This document shows, piece by piece, positions 16,926-25,571 of a DNA stretch of 64,000 nucleotides (the stretch's first letter is position 1; each line of letters starts with the position of its first letter). Made by a program: the position numbers and the translations under genes. This DNA is from Salinarimonas chemoclinalis (GTDB lineage: Bacteria > Pseudomonadota > Alphaproteobacteria > Rhizobiales > Beijerinckiaceae), in NCBI RefSeq assembly GCF_041514305.1, contig NZ_JBGMWH010000004.1:241046-305045 (forward strand). The letters are read 5' to 3'. The notes under the pieces were generated by a model. It saw only the letters and a program-made list of their open reading frames with translations. It did not search any database and was not told where the DNA came from.

Positions 16926-18586
16926 GCACGCAGATCGAGCGCGAGACCGACGGCGACTGGTGGCGCGGCGCCGTCGTCTACCAGATCTACCCCCGCAGCT
17001 TCATGGACGCCGACGGCGACGGGCTCGGCGACCTCGCCGGCATCGCCGCGCGCCTCGACCACGTCGCGGATCTCGGCGTCGACGCGATCTGGATCGCGCC
17101 GTTCTTCCCTTCGCCGATGCGGGACTTCGGCTACGACGTCTCCGACATGTGCGGCGTCGACCCGCGCTTCGGCACGCTCGCCGACTTCGACCGCGTGGTG
17201 GAGCGCGCCCACGCGCTCGGGCTGAAGGTCCTGATCGACCAGATCCTGTGCCACACCTCGGACGCGCATCCCTGGTTCCTGGAGAGCCGCGCCTCGCGCG
17301 ATAATCCCAGGGCGGACTGGTACGTCTGGGCGGACGCGCGCCCGGACGGCGGGCCGCCGAACAATTGGCTCTCGCTCTTCGGCGGCATCGCCTGGACCTG
17401 GTCCCCGGAGCGGCGGCAGTACTACCTCCACAAGTTCCTGCCGGAGCAGCCGTCGCTGAACCTGTTCCATCCGCAGGTGCAGGCGGCGGTGTGCGACGTC
17501 TCGCGCTTCTGGCTCGACCGCGGCGTCGACGGCTTCCGGCTCGACAGCGTCAACTTCTTCCACCACGATCCGCAATTGCGGGACAACCCGGCGCGGCCGG
17601 ACGCGGAGCTGCGCGCGCTGCTCGCCCGGCCCAAGGGCGACGACGGCATTCCGCGGGCGAACCCCTACAACATGCAGATCCACGAGAACGACAAGACGCG
17701 GCCCGAGACCGTCGACTTCCTGCGCGCCTACCGCGCGGCGATCGGCGACCGGCCCAGCGTCGCCACGATGGCCGAGATCGCGGCGGACGGCTCGCACGCG
17801 CTGCTCGAGCTCTACACCACGGGCGAGGACCGCCTGCACATGGGCTACACGTTCGAGCTCCTCTCGGCCCCCTTCGAGAGGACGACCCTGCGCGCGCTCC
17901 TCGACGACGCGGCGAAGACCGTGCGCGGCGGCTGGCCCTGCTGGGCCTTCTCCAACCACGACGTGGTACGCGCCCAGTCGCGCTGGGGCGCCCAGGGACG
18001 AGACCCCGCCTTCGCCCGCATGCTGGTCGCGCTGCTCACCAGCCTGCGCGGCTCGTCGTGCCTCTACCAGGGCGAGGAGCTCGGCCTGCCCGAGGCCGAG
18101 ATCGCCTTCGCGGATCTCCAGGACCCCTACGGCCGGCGCTTCTGGCCGAGCTACAAGGGCCGCGACGGCGCGCGCACGCCGATGCCCTGGGAGGCGCGCG
18201 CGCCGCACGCGGGCTTCACCGCCGGTACGCCGTGGCTCCCCGTGCCCGAGGAGCACCGCGCCCTCGCGGTCGACGCGCAGCGCGCCGATCCCACCTCCGC
18301 GCTCGCCGGCATACGCCGGTTCTTGCATTGGCGCGGACGGCACGCCGTGCTGCGCCGGGGCGAGATGCGCTTCCTCGAGGCGCCCGAGGGCGTGCTCGCC
18401 TTCGAGCGGCGGCTCGGCGCCGCGGCGATGGTCTGCGCCTTCGACCTCGGCGGCGAGGGCGGCGTTCTCCCCGGCCGCTTCGTCGCCGCCGAGGGTCACG
18501 GGAGCGACAACGGATTCGACAGCGACGTCGGCGAGAGCCGCGTCGTCCTGCCCCGCTGGGGCGCCTTCTTCGGAGCCACCGCATGA
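16922..18586 (+). CDS. GH13 alpha-glucosidase-type enzyme
   Basis: Retaining alpha-glycoside hydrolase of 554 residues. The conserved GH13 elements are visible: the N-terminal VVYQIYPRSFMD, nucleophile Asp208 in GFRLDSVNF, acid/base Glu285 in MAEIAAD and Asp347 in FSNHDVV. Architecture and length match oligo-1,6-glucosidase/alpha-glucosidase members. There is no signal peptide, so it is cytoplasmic and acts on an imported or internally made glucoside. The start overlaps the glycosyltransferase stop. Pairing with a GT4 enzyme suggests turnover of one glucoside pool; the exact bond is unknown. Confidence 0.92.
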   Translation: MSTQIERETDGDWWRGAVVYQIYPRSFMDADGDGLGDLAGIAARLDHVADLGVDAIWIAPFFPSPMRDFGYDVSDMCGVDPRFGTLADFDRVVERAHALGLKVLIDQILCHTSDAHPWFLESRASRDNPRADWYVWADARPDGGPPNNWLSLFGGIAWTWSPERRQYYLHKFLPEQPSLNLFHPQVQAAVCDVSRFWLDRGVDGFRLDSVNFFHHDPQLRDNPARPDAELRALLARPKGDDGIPRANPYNMQIHENDKTRPETVDFLRAYRAAIGDRPSVATMAEIAADGSHALLELYTTGEDRLHMGYTFELLSAPFERTTLRALLDDAAKTVRGGWPCWAFSNHDVVRAQSRWGAQGRDPAFARMLVALLTSLRGSSCLYQGEELGLPEAEIAFADLQDPYGRRFWPSYKGRDGARTPMPWEARAPHAGFTAGTPWLPVPEEHRALAVDAQRADPTSALAGIRRFLHWRGRHAVLRRGEMRFLEAPEGVLAFERRLGAAAMVCAFDLGGEGGVLPGRFVAAEGHGSDNGFDSDVGESRVVLPRWGAFFGATA

Positions 18587-19494
18587 GCGAGACCGAAAAC
18601 GCCTTCGCCGACGGCGTCCTCGTCGTCGGCAACAACATCGCCGACGAGGTCCTGGTCGTGGACGGGCTCGCGCTCGACGAGAAGGTCTTCTGCGAGGAGT
18701 GGAGCCTCCACGCCGGCGGCCAGGCCGCCAACGCGGCGGCGACGCTCGCGCGGCTTCGCGTCCCCACCCGCTTCCTCGGCCGCTTCGGCGACGACGAAGC
18801 GGGCCGCTTCACCCGCGCGGCGATGGCGGCGGACGGCATCGACACGCGTGCCTCCCCCACCCTCCCCGCGCGCACCATCGCCGCCTCGGTGATCGTCGAC
18901 CGGGCGAGCGGTCAGCGCACGATCGTGATGCGCCGCGATCCCGCGCTCCTCGCCGCGCCGCTGCCGACGGGCGAGGACCTGCTGGCGGGCGTCGCGGTGC
19001 TCTACGGCGACGGCTACGAGCGCGACGCCTTCACGCGCCTCGCCGCGCTCGCCCGCGCCCGCGGTCTCGCGGTCGTGTGCGATCTCGAGACCCGCGATCC
19101 GGAGGATGCGCGCCTCCTCGATCTCGTGACCGACCTGATCGCGCCGGCCGCGGTCCTGTGCGCGATGGCGGGAACCGACGAGCCCGAGGACGCCGTGCGC
19201 ACCCTCGCGGCGCGGGGGCCGCGGGTCGTCGTCGCGACGATGGGACCCGCGGGCGCGATCGGCGCCGAGGGCGAGCGGATCGTGCGCACCCCCGCCGCGC
19301 CCTGCACCGTCGTCGACACGACGGGTGCGGGCGACGCCTTCCACGCGGGCTATGTCGCGGCGCTGCTGGAAGGCCTCGACCTCGCCGGGCGCATGGCCCG
19401 GGCCGCCGCCGTCGCCGCCGTGAAATGCGGCCATCCCGGCCCGCAGGCGCCCGCCGCGGCGCTCGCCCTCCTCGCCACCCGGAGGAGCGCATGA
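18583..19494 (+). CDS. PfkB-family carbohydrate kinase
   Basis: Ribokinase-fold kinase of 303 residues. The substrate-binding GGQAANAAATLARL near residue 45 and the catalytic signature DTTGAGDAFHAGYV near residue 245 are intact, so it should be active. It phosphorylates a sugar, nucleoside or sugar-like alcohol with ATP. The ATGA overlaps at both ends place it in the same translated unit as the GH13 enzyme and the two HAD phosphatases. Confidence 0.9.
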   Translation: MSETENAFADGVLVVGNNIADEVLVVDGLALDEKVFCEEWSLHAGGQAANAAATLARLRVPTRFLGRFGDDEAGRFTRAAMAADGIDTRASPTLPARTIAASVIVDRASGQRTIVMRRDPALLAAPLPTGEDLLAGVAVLYGDGYERDAFTRLAALARARGLAVVCDLETRDPEDARLLDLVTDLIAPAAVLCAMAGTDEPEDAVRTLAARGPRVVVATMGPAGAIGAEGERIVRTPAAPCTVVDTTGAGDAFHAGYVAALLEGLDLAGRMARAAAVAAVKCGHPGPQAPAAALALLATRRSA

Positions 19495-20174
19495 ACCGCG
19501 CATCCCTCGCCGACCTCGCCCCGCGCGCCGTGATCTGGGACGTCGACGGCGTCCTCATCGACAGCGAGCCCCTGCACTACGAGGCCGCTCGCGCCGCGCT
19601 GGCGCGCTCGCCCGTCGCGCTCGCACCGGAGGAGAACGTCGCGCTGCTCGGCCGCAGCCTTCCCGAGGTCTGGCTCTACCTGAGTAAGCGCGGGCTCGAC
19701 ACCCCGCGCCAGGCCTGGATCGGCGAGGTCGAGGCGCACTACCTCGCCGGCGTGCACGCCGGCATGGCGCGCCGGGGCGTGATCGAGACCGTCGGCGCGC
19801 TCACGGCGCGCGGCGTGCCGCAGGCCTGCGTCTCGACCGCGGAGCGCCGCATCCTCGACGCCAACGTCGCCGCGCTCGGCATCGGCGCCGCCCTGCGCTT
19901 CACCATCTCGCGCGAGGACGTCGTCCGCACGAAGCCCGCCCCCGACCCGTACGTCGCCGCCTGCGCGCGGCTCGGCCTCGCGCCGGGGGATTGCCTCGCG
20001 ATCGAGGACACGCCCGTCGGCGTCGCCGCCGCACGGGCCGCCGGCGTCCCCGTCCTCGCCTGGCCGCACGCGCTGACCGCGCAGCTCGACTTCCCCGGCG
20101 CCACGGCACGCATCGCGCGGCTCGACGAGGTGCCCTTCCTCACGCAGGCGGCGGGCGACCGGAGGCGGGCATGA
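19491..20174 (+). CDS. HAD-superfamily hydrolase (beta-phosphoglucomutase-like), first copy
   Basis: A protein of 227 residues. Motif I is WDVDGVLIDSEP near residue 17 (nucleophile and acid Asp), motif II is the ST pair in ACVSTAE, motif III is the Lys in RTKPAPDPY and motif IV is AIEDTPVGV. This is the subfamily IA cap type that includes sugar-phosphate phosphatases and beta-phosphoglucomutase. It is followed at once by a second HAD gene from the same broad group, so the two may have successive or alternative substrates. Confidence 0.88.
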   Translation: MNRASLADLAPRAVIWDVDGVLIDSEPLHYEAARAALARSPVALAPEENVALLGRSLPEVWLYLSKRGLDTPRQAWIGEVEAHYLAGVHAGMARRGVIETVGALTARGVPQACVSTAERRILDANVAALGIGAALRFTISREDVVRTKPAPDPYVAACARLGLAPGDCLAIEDTPVGVAAARAAGVPVLAWPHALTAQLDFPGATARIARLDEVPFLTQAAGDRRRA

Positions 20175-20821
20175 GCCGCACGCGGGCGGTGATCTTCGAC
20201 TGCGACGGCGTCCTCGTCGACAGCGAGCACCCCGCCGACCGCGCGGTGGCGCAGGTGCTCGCCGCCTCCTGCCCGGGGCTCGACGTCGCGGGCTACGTCG
20301 CGCGGTTCCGCGGCTGGAACCACCGCGACAGCGCGGCGGCGCTCGCGGCGGAGCGCGGCGCGACCTTCCCCGAGGATCTCGACGCCCGCGTGATCGCTGC
20401 GGTCGACGCCGCCGTGGCGCACGCGGCGCCGATGCCCGGCGTGCGCGCGGCGGTGGCCGGTCTCGCGCTGCCCCGCGCCGTCGCCTCGAACAGCCCGCTC
20501 GCCCGGCTGCGCCGCTCGCTCGCGCGGGCGGACCTCCTCGATCTCTTCGCGCCGCACGTCTACGCGGCCGAGATGGTGGCGCGGCCCAAGCCCGCACCGG
20601 ATCTCTACCGCCATGCGGCACGCGCGCTCGGCGTCGCGCCCGACGACTGCCTCGTGGTCGAGGACAACCTGCGCGGCGTGCGCGCGGCGTGCGCGGCGGG
20701 CATGCGCGTCGTGGGCTTCCTCGGCGGCGCACACGCGCGGCCCGGCGACGAAGCCGCCCTGCTCGACGCCGGCGCCTGCGGCGTCTGCCGCCGGCTCGAC
20801 ACCCTTTCGCTCTGGCTCTGA
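20171..20821 (+). CDS. HAD-superfamily hydrolase, second copy
   Basis: A protein of 216 residues with motif I FDCDGVLVDSEH near residue 9, the Ser of motif II in AVASNSPL, Lys in ARPKPAPDLY and the acidic pair in VVEDNLRGV. It is the same family as the upstream neighbour but clearly diverged, so this is not a recent duplication. It is likely a sugar-phosphate phosphatase or mutase. It overlaps the preceding gene by ATGA and ends 29 bases before the mutarotase gene. Confidence 0.88.
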   Translation: MSRTRAVIFDCDGVLVDSEHPADRAVAQVLAASCPGLDVAGYVARFRGWNHRDSAAALAAERGATFPEDLDARVIAAVDAAVAHAAPMPGVRAAVAGLALPRAVASNSPLARLRRSLARADLLDLFAPHVYAAEMVARPKPAPDLYRHAARALGVAPDDCLVVEDNLRGVRAACAAGMRVVGFLGGAHARPGDEAALLDAGACGVCRRLDTLSLWL

Positions 20822-20850
20822 CGTCACCCACCCCGAGAGAGGAACACCCC

Positions 20851-21270
20851 ATGCTCAACGGCCGCCTGCAGCACCCCGACATCCTCGCCGAGCTCGCCCG
20901 GTCCGGCCACGGCTCGAAGGTCCTGCTCTGCGACGGGAACTACCCGTTCAAGACGAAGCGCGGGCCGGGCTCGAGCCTCGTGTGCCTCAACCTCGCGCCC
21001 GGCCTCGTCTCGGTGACGGACGTGCTCGCGGTCCTCGTCGAGACGATCCCGATCGAGGCCGCCGCCGTGATGGTGCCCGAGGAGGGGCCCGAGCCCGAGA
21101 TCTTCGCGCAGTTCCGCGCGCTGATGCCCGGCGTCGCCCTCGACGCCTTCGGCCGCTTCCCCTTCTACGAGGAAGCGGCCGATCCGCACGTCTCGCTCGC
21201 CATCGCCACCGGCGACCAGCGGCTGTTCGCCAACCTGCTGCTCACGATCGGCGTCGTGCCGCCGGCCTGA
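20851..21270 (+). CDS. RbsD/FucU-family sugar mutarotase
   Basis: A protein of 139 residues. It opens with LQHPDILAELARSGHGSKVLLCDGNYP, where the catalytic His and Asp of the RbsD/FucU fold are seen. The family interconverts pyranose and furanose forms or anomers of sugars such as ribose and fucose. GAGAGAGGA lies just before the ATG. It is the last gene of the plus-strand sugar operon and confirms that the pathway handles a free reducing sugar. It meets the aldo/keto reductase gene tail to tail. Confidence 0.9.
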   Translation: MLNGRLQHPDILAELARSGHGSKVLLCDGNYPFKTKRGPGSSLVCLNLAPGLVSVTDVLAVLVETIPIEAAAVMVPEEGPEPEIFAQFRALMPGVALDAFGRFPFYEEAADPHVSLAIATGDQRLFANLLLTIGVVPPA

Positions 21271-21279
21271 CGCGGGCGA

Positions 21280-22332
21280 TCAGGTGCCGAGCCGCGCCCA
21301 GTGGTCGACACCCGCCCAGTCCTGCAGGAACTGGTAGGGATAGGCCGGCACGCCGCGGGCGGAGACCGCGGTGAGCGCCTGGACGTCCTCGGGCGCGAGC
21401 ACGAGGTCGGCCGCGTCGAGGTTCTCCTTCAGCTGCGTCGTCGTGCGCGCGCCGAGCAGGATCGAGGCGACGCCGGGCCGCGACAACAGCCAGGCGAGCG
21501 CCACGTGCGACATCGGCCGACCGTGGCGCTCGGCGATCGTGCGCACGGCGTCGAGGACCGCGTAGGTCCGCTCGGTGTTGCGCAGGTCGTAGGCCTCGAC
21601 GCCGCGGTTGGGGTCCTCGCCGAGCCGCGTCGCGCCGCTCGGGCGGCTCTGCGCGCCGTACTTGCCGGTGAGCCAGCCGCCGCCGAGCGGCGACCAGGGG
21701 GTGAGCCCGATGCCCGCCTCGAGCGCGCAGGGGATCAGCTCGAGCTCCGCGCCGCGCTCCAGCATGTTGTAGTGCGGCTGGATGCAGACCGGCGATGGGT
21801 AGCCGCCGAGCCTCGCCGTCGTGACGATCCGCTCGAGCTGCCATCCCGACAGGTTCGACCAGGCGACGTGGTGGATCTTGCCCGCGGCGACGAGGTCGCG
21901 CAGCGTCGCCAGGGTCTCGGCGACCTCGACGTCCTTGTCCCAGCCGTGCACGAAGTAGAGGTCGATCGCCTCGATCTGCAGCCGCCTCAGGCTGGCGTCG
22001 ACGCAGCGCACGAGCGCGCGGCGCGAGGCGCCGGTGCTGCCCGCGGGCGGGCCGAAGCGGCCCTTGGTGGCGACGACGAGATCGCCCATGCCGCCGCGCG
22101 CCCTGCCCCAGCGGCCGATGATCTCCTCCGACCCGCCGCCGGCGTAGACGTCGGCCGTGTCGATGAAGGTGCCGCCGTGGTCGACGAACATGTCGAGCTG
22201 GCGATGAGCCTCGGCCTCGTCGGTCTCGACGCCGAAGGTCATCGTGCCGAGCGCCATGCGCGAGACGACGGGGCCGCCCCGTCCGAGGGGAGCCGTGGGC
22301 ATGTGCGCCTCGGCGTCCGGTCGTTGCGTCAT
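21280..22332 (-). CDS. Aldo/keto reductase
   Basis: NAD(P)H-dependent reductase with the TIM-barrel AKR fold, 350 residues. The catalytic tetrad is visible: Asp and Tyr in FIDTADVYAGGGSEE, Lys in VVATKGRFG and His in YFVHGWD. It resembles the AKR7/AKR11 YdhF/YajO-like aldehyde reductases. The ATG at 22332 has AGGAG six bases upstream; a longer frame from 22440 lacks a ribosome site. It is divergent from a LysR regulator that probably controls it. Confidence 0.9.
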   Translation of the reverse strand: MTQRPDAEAHMPTAPLGRGGPVVSRMALGTMTFGVETDEAEAHRQLDMFVDHGGTFIDTADVYAGGGSEEIIGRWGRARGGMGDLVVATKGRFGPPAGSTGASRRALVRCVDASLRRLQIEAIDLYFVHGWDKDVEVAETLATLRDLVAAGKIHHVAWSNLSGWQLERIVTTARLGGYPSPVCIQPHYNMLERGAELELIPCALEAGIGLTPWSPLGGGWLTGKYGAQSRPSGATRLGEDPNRGVEAYDLRNTERTYAVLDAVRTIAERHGRPMSHVALAWLLSRPGVASILLGARTTTQLKENLDAADLVLAPEDVQALTAVSARGVPAYPYQFLQDWAGVDHWARLGT

Positions 22333-22490
22333 GAAGGTTCTCCTCTTGAGGGTGGCGGCCGTCGGGGCGGAGGGCATCGCCGCACCGTGATCGGCGCCCC
22401 GATCGCCTGTCGCCACGTGCGCCCACCCTTGACCCGCCACCCAAGCTAGCGTCCTCTTGCCGGCATCTGAACGCGATGGTTTGAACGGGC

Positions 22491-22508
22491 CTTTTCACGG
22501 GTGAAAAG
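22491..22508. promoter_or_regulatory. Perfect 8-base inverted repeat upstream of the first LysR gene
   Basis: CTTTTCAC at 22491-22498 and GTGAAAAG at 22501-22508 are exact complements around GG. The site lies 27 bases before the LysR start, in the gap shared with the divergent aldo/keto reductase, and is a likely LysR operator for autoregulation and target control. Confidence 0.5.
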
Positions 22509-22534
22509 CGCGCACGAGAGCGGAGCGGGACGGA

Positions 22535-23365
22535 ATGGCCGACGGGGATCCCGGCTGGAGCGACCTCCACCTCTTCCTCGCCGTCGCGCGGGCGGGCGGC
22601 CTCTCGCCGGCGGCGCGGCTCACGGGCACGAGCCCCGCGACGCTCGGGCGGCGCATGGTCGCGCTCGAGCGCGCGCTCGGCCGCGAGCTGTTCGTGCGTC
22701 ACGAGCGCGGCTACGAGCCCACCGCGGACGGGCGCAAGCTCATGGACGACCTCGCCGACGTCGAGGCACGCATCCAGCGGCTGACCGCGCGTCCCGATCC
22801 GGGCGCGCGCCCGCTGGTGAAGGTCTCGGCGGGCACCTGGACGACGCTCGCGCTGCTCGGACGGCTCGACGAGATCACCGGCACACCCGCCGACGTGCGG
22901 CTGCGCTTCATCGCGGCGGAGAACATCCTGCACATCTCACGGCGGGAGGCGGTGATCGGCTTCCGCAACCGCCCGCCGTCGGAGGACGGGCTCGCCGGGC
23001 GCCGGCTCGCGCGCGTCGAGTTCGCGCCCTACGCCGCGCCGGGCGCGCCGGATCTCTGGATCAAGGTCGCCGCCGACACGCCGTCCGCCCGCTGGCTCGA
23101 CCGCACGATCGGCCCGAACGCGCTCTGCGAGGTCGTCGCGCCGCGCAACAGCCTGGACCTCGCGCTCGCGGGCAAGGGCGTCGCCCTCCTGCCGACCTTC
23201 GTCGGCGACACGGAGCCCCGGCTCGCGCGCGTCGGCGAGACGGTTCCCGAACTCGCCCACGAGCAATGGCTCGTCACCCACCAGGACGACCGCCACCTCC
23301 CCGAGGTCCGCCGCACCATCGACCGGATGTGCCGGGTGCTCACCCGACGCGGTGGCCGACGGTGA
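22535..23365 (+). CDS. LysR-family transcriptional regulator, first
   Basis: A regulator of 276 residues. The N-terminal helix-turn-helix covers about residues 8-65 (DLHLFLAVARAGGLSPAARLTGTSPATLGRRM). The rest is a type 2 periplasmic-binding-like effector domain with the usual GKGVALLPTFVGD near residue 210. It shares the SPATLGRRM recognition helix and overall pattern with the LysR protein at 29175, so the two are paralogues. It is divergent from the aldo/keto reductase across a gap holding a perfect inverted repeat. Confidence 0.88.
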   Translation: MADGDPGWSDLHLFLAVARAGGLSPAARLTGTSPATLGRRMVALERALGRELFVRHERGYEPTADGRKLMDDLADVEARIQRLTARPDPGARPLVKVSAGTWTTLALLGRLDEITGTPADVRLRFIAAENILHISRREAVIGFRNRPPSEDGLAGRRLARVEFAPYAAPGAPDLWIKVAADTPSARWLDRTIGPNALCEVVAPRNSLDLALAGKGVALLPTFVGDTEPRLARVGETVPELAHEQWLVTHQDDRHLPEVRRTIDRMCRVLTRRGGRR

Positions 23366-23368
23366 GCG

Positions 23369-24439
23369 TCAGCCGCCGCCGGCCGTCATGTCGACCACCT
23401 GCACGAGATGATCCGAGTTCCCCTCCGGATCGAGGCTGCGGAAGCGGTCGACCCGCATCGCATTGCCGACGAGGAACCAGTCGTTGCGCCACAGCTTCGG
23501 CAGCTGGCCGCCGACTCGCCAGGTGGCGGGATAGAGGATGCCGCTCGTCGCCGCCGCGTCGCGGGTGACGGCGAGGAGCCGGCGGTTGTCGCCCATGGCC
23601 GGGCTCGTGTTGAAGTCGCCCGCGACGACGAGGGGGTTCGGGTTCCCGGCGACGTCGGCGGTGAGTACGTCGAACTCGTCCTTGCGAATGTAGTGGCGCC
23701 GGCGGATCTCCGTGTAGAAGCGCGCGCCGAACCAGTCGTCCTCGATGATCAGCTGCACCGGCATGTGGACATTGTAGGTCGACATCACCGCGTCGCCCGC
23801 CCGGACGTCCACGCGCAGGGCGTAGGGCGGGGGCGGCAGGAAGATGTCGGAGTCGCTGTCCGCGTTGACGACGGCCCGCGCCACGATGGGCAGGCGCGAG
23901 AGCGTCAGCAGCGTGCCGGCCTTGGCCCAGGCGTATTCGGGAAACGCCGCCTCCAGGTCGGAGAAGTCGTCGACGGGGATGGCGAGATCGCCGTCGCGCA
24001 GCATGTGCTCCTGGAGGAGATAGACGTCGGCGTCGAGCGCGCGCAGGTAGGCGAGCATCGCGTCCCGGTCGCGCGGGTCGGTGAGGGTCCCGTCGCGCAT
24101 CTGCCCCCAGTAGTCGGTGTTCATCTGCACGACGCGGATCGAGGCCGGAGAGGCGACGGCCGCGTCGCGGGGCAGGAGCGCCCGGTAGTTGATCCCGGTC
24201 GACTGGTGCGACACCGCGAAGGCCGCGAGCGCGATCGCGACGACCGGCAGCCGCCGGCGCTTCGCGAAGAGGCCGGCCAGGAGGAGCAGCGCGGGGATCG
24301 CCGCGAACAGGATCGGCGGGGCCATGCCGGGGATCACCCACAGCCAGAAGCGGCCGGTGAGCGCCTCGTGGAGGACGGCCCAGAGGAGCCAGAGGCCCGA
24401 CAGGACCAGGATCGTGTTGGGGACGATGCGGTTCGACAT
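23369..24439 (-). CDS. Endonuclease/exonuclease/phosphatase (EEP) family protein with N-terminal membrane segments
   Basis: A protein of 356 residues. Three hydrophobic helices fill about the first 85 residues. A soluble EEP domain follows, with QMNTDYWG, LLQEHM (Glu metal ligand), VAGDFNTSP and the terminal NSDHLVQV that carries the catalytic His. The EEP family cleaves phosphodiesters in nucleic acids, phospholipids or head groups; membrane anchoring with an external domain favours a lipid or envelope substrate. It is the last gene of the five-gene envelope operon. Confidence 0.85.
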   Translation of the reverse strand: MSNRIVPNTILVLSGLWLLWAVLHEALTGRFWLWVIPGMAPPILFAAIPALLLLAGLFAKRRRLPVVAIALAAFAVSHQSTGINYRALLPRDAAVASPASIRVVQMNTDYWGQMRDGTLTDPRDRDAMLAYLRALDADVYLLQEHMLRDGDLAIPVDDFSDLEAAFPEYAWAKAGTLLTLSRLPIVARAVVNADSDSDIFLPPPPYALRVDVRAGDAVMSTYNVHMPVQLIIEDDWFGARFYTEIRRRHYIRKDEFDVLTADVAGNPNPLVVAGDFNTSPAMGDNRRLLAVTRDAAATSGILYPATWRVGGQLPKLWRNDWFLVGNAMRVDRFRSLDPEGNSDHLVQVVDMTAGGG

Positions 24440-24475
24440 GTCGTGGTTCCGATCTTCGTACGACGCGCGGCCGGC

Positions 24476-25513
24476 TCAGAACACCTTCTTGGCGAAGGCG
24501 AGCGCACCCTGCTTCCAGGGCTGGCCGCTTGTGCGCCCGGCCTTCGCGCCCTCGTGGCCGGCCACCGCCTTCTGCGCGCGCCACCAGCGGAACGTCTTGA
24601 GGATCGCGTCGCGGCTCGAGTGCCGCGGCGCGAAGCCGAGCACCCGCTGCGCGCGGTCCGTGCTCACGTAGGCGTCGCGGCTGAGCTTGTAGATCAGCCG
24701 CTTGTAGACCGGCGAGACGCGCAGGATCTCGAGCAGCCTGAGCGCCCCGATCGTCGGCCCGATCGGGAGCGCGACGATGCGCTTGCCGTGGCCGGCCGCG
24801 TCGAGGACCGCCTGGAAGTCGTCGTGCACCGTCGTGAATTCGGTGGCCGCGATGTTGAAGGCGTCGTTCACCACCGAATCGGGCAGGGTCATCGCCGCGA
24901 GCGTGGCGTCGACGAGGTCCTCGACGTCGAGCATCTGGCTGCGGAACCGGCCGCCGCCGATCAGCGGGAAGTGGTGGCCCTCGTCCGCCCACTCGAACAG
25001 CATCGCGAAGATGCCCAGGCGATGAGGGCCGAGGAAGGTCTTCGGCCGCAGGATCGGCACGCACATGCCCTCGCGGCGATGACCCTCGACGATCAGCTCG
25101 GCGTCGATCTTGGCGATGTTGTAGGGGTCGACCCGCTCCCGCGGATGAGCCTCCGTCGTCGGCACCACCTCGGGCAGGCCGTAGACCGCCGAGGACGAGA
25201 CGTGGATCACCCGGGCGATCCGGGCCGCGGCGCAGGCGGCCATCACAGTGCGCGTGCCGCCCACCGAGATCGAGCGGATGTCCGCGGGCCTGTAGCTCGG
25301 CAGGGCGGCCGCGCCGTGCACGACCACCTCGGCGCCGTCGATCGCTTCGCGGACGGTCTCCTCGTGGCGGATGTCGCCGATGATTTGCCGGCAATTTTTC
25401 ACCTCCGGCATCGGTGCGAGGTCGAGGCTCGTCACGAGATGGCCGTCGGCGACGAGCCGCTCGATCAGGTTCCGGCCGAGGACGCCGGCACCGCCGGTGA
25501 TGGTCACGCGCAT
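24476..25513 (-). CDS. NAD-dependent epimerase/dehydratase (extended SDR)
   Basis: An extended SDR of 345 residues. The nucleotide-binding GGAGVLGRNLIERL is at residues 7-20. The catalytic Ser/Tyr/Lys are in VSSSAVYG and PYNIAK near residues 108-140. Length and motifs fit NDP-sugar epimerases or dehydratases. The C-terminal part is longer and more basic than a minimal epimerase. It lies 58 bases after the GT4 gene of the same strand and may supply the activated sugar that the transferase uses. Confidence 0.88.
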   Translation of the reverse strand: MRVTITGGAGVLGRNLIERLVADGHLVTSLDLAPMPEVKNCRQIIGDIRHEETVREAIDGAEVVVHGAAALPSYRPADIRSISVGGTRTVMAACAAARIARVIHVSSSAVYGLPEVVPTTEAHPRERVDPYNIAKIDAELIVEGHRREGMCVPILRPKTFLGPHRLGIFAMLFEWADEGHHFPLIGGGRFRSQMLDVEDLVDATLAAMTLPDSVVNDAFNIAATEFTTVHDDFQAVLDAAGHGKRIVALPIGPTIGALRLLEILRVSPVYKRLIYKLSRDAYVSTDRAQRVLGFAPRHSSRDAILKTFRWWRAQKAVAGHEGAKAGRTSGQPWKQGALAFAKKVF

Positions 25514-25571
25514 GGTCTCACCCGTTCGTGTTCGTGCGCCCGTGTGGGCGGAAGGAAGCTGGGGTCGGCCC

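Noticed and set aside
13379..21270. Acarbose/validamycin-type aminocyclitol cluster
   Set aside because: Enzyme classes overlap (aminotransferase, kinase, phosphatases, glycosyltransferase, GH13), but no sugar-phosphate cyclase or inositol synthase is present.
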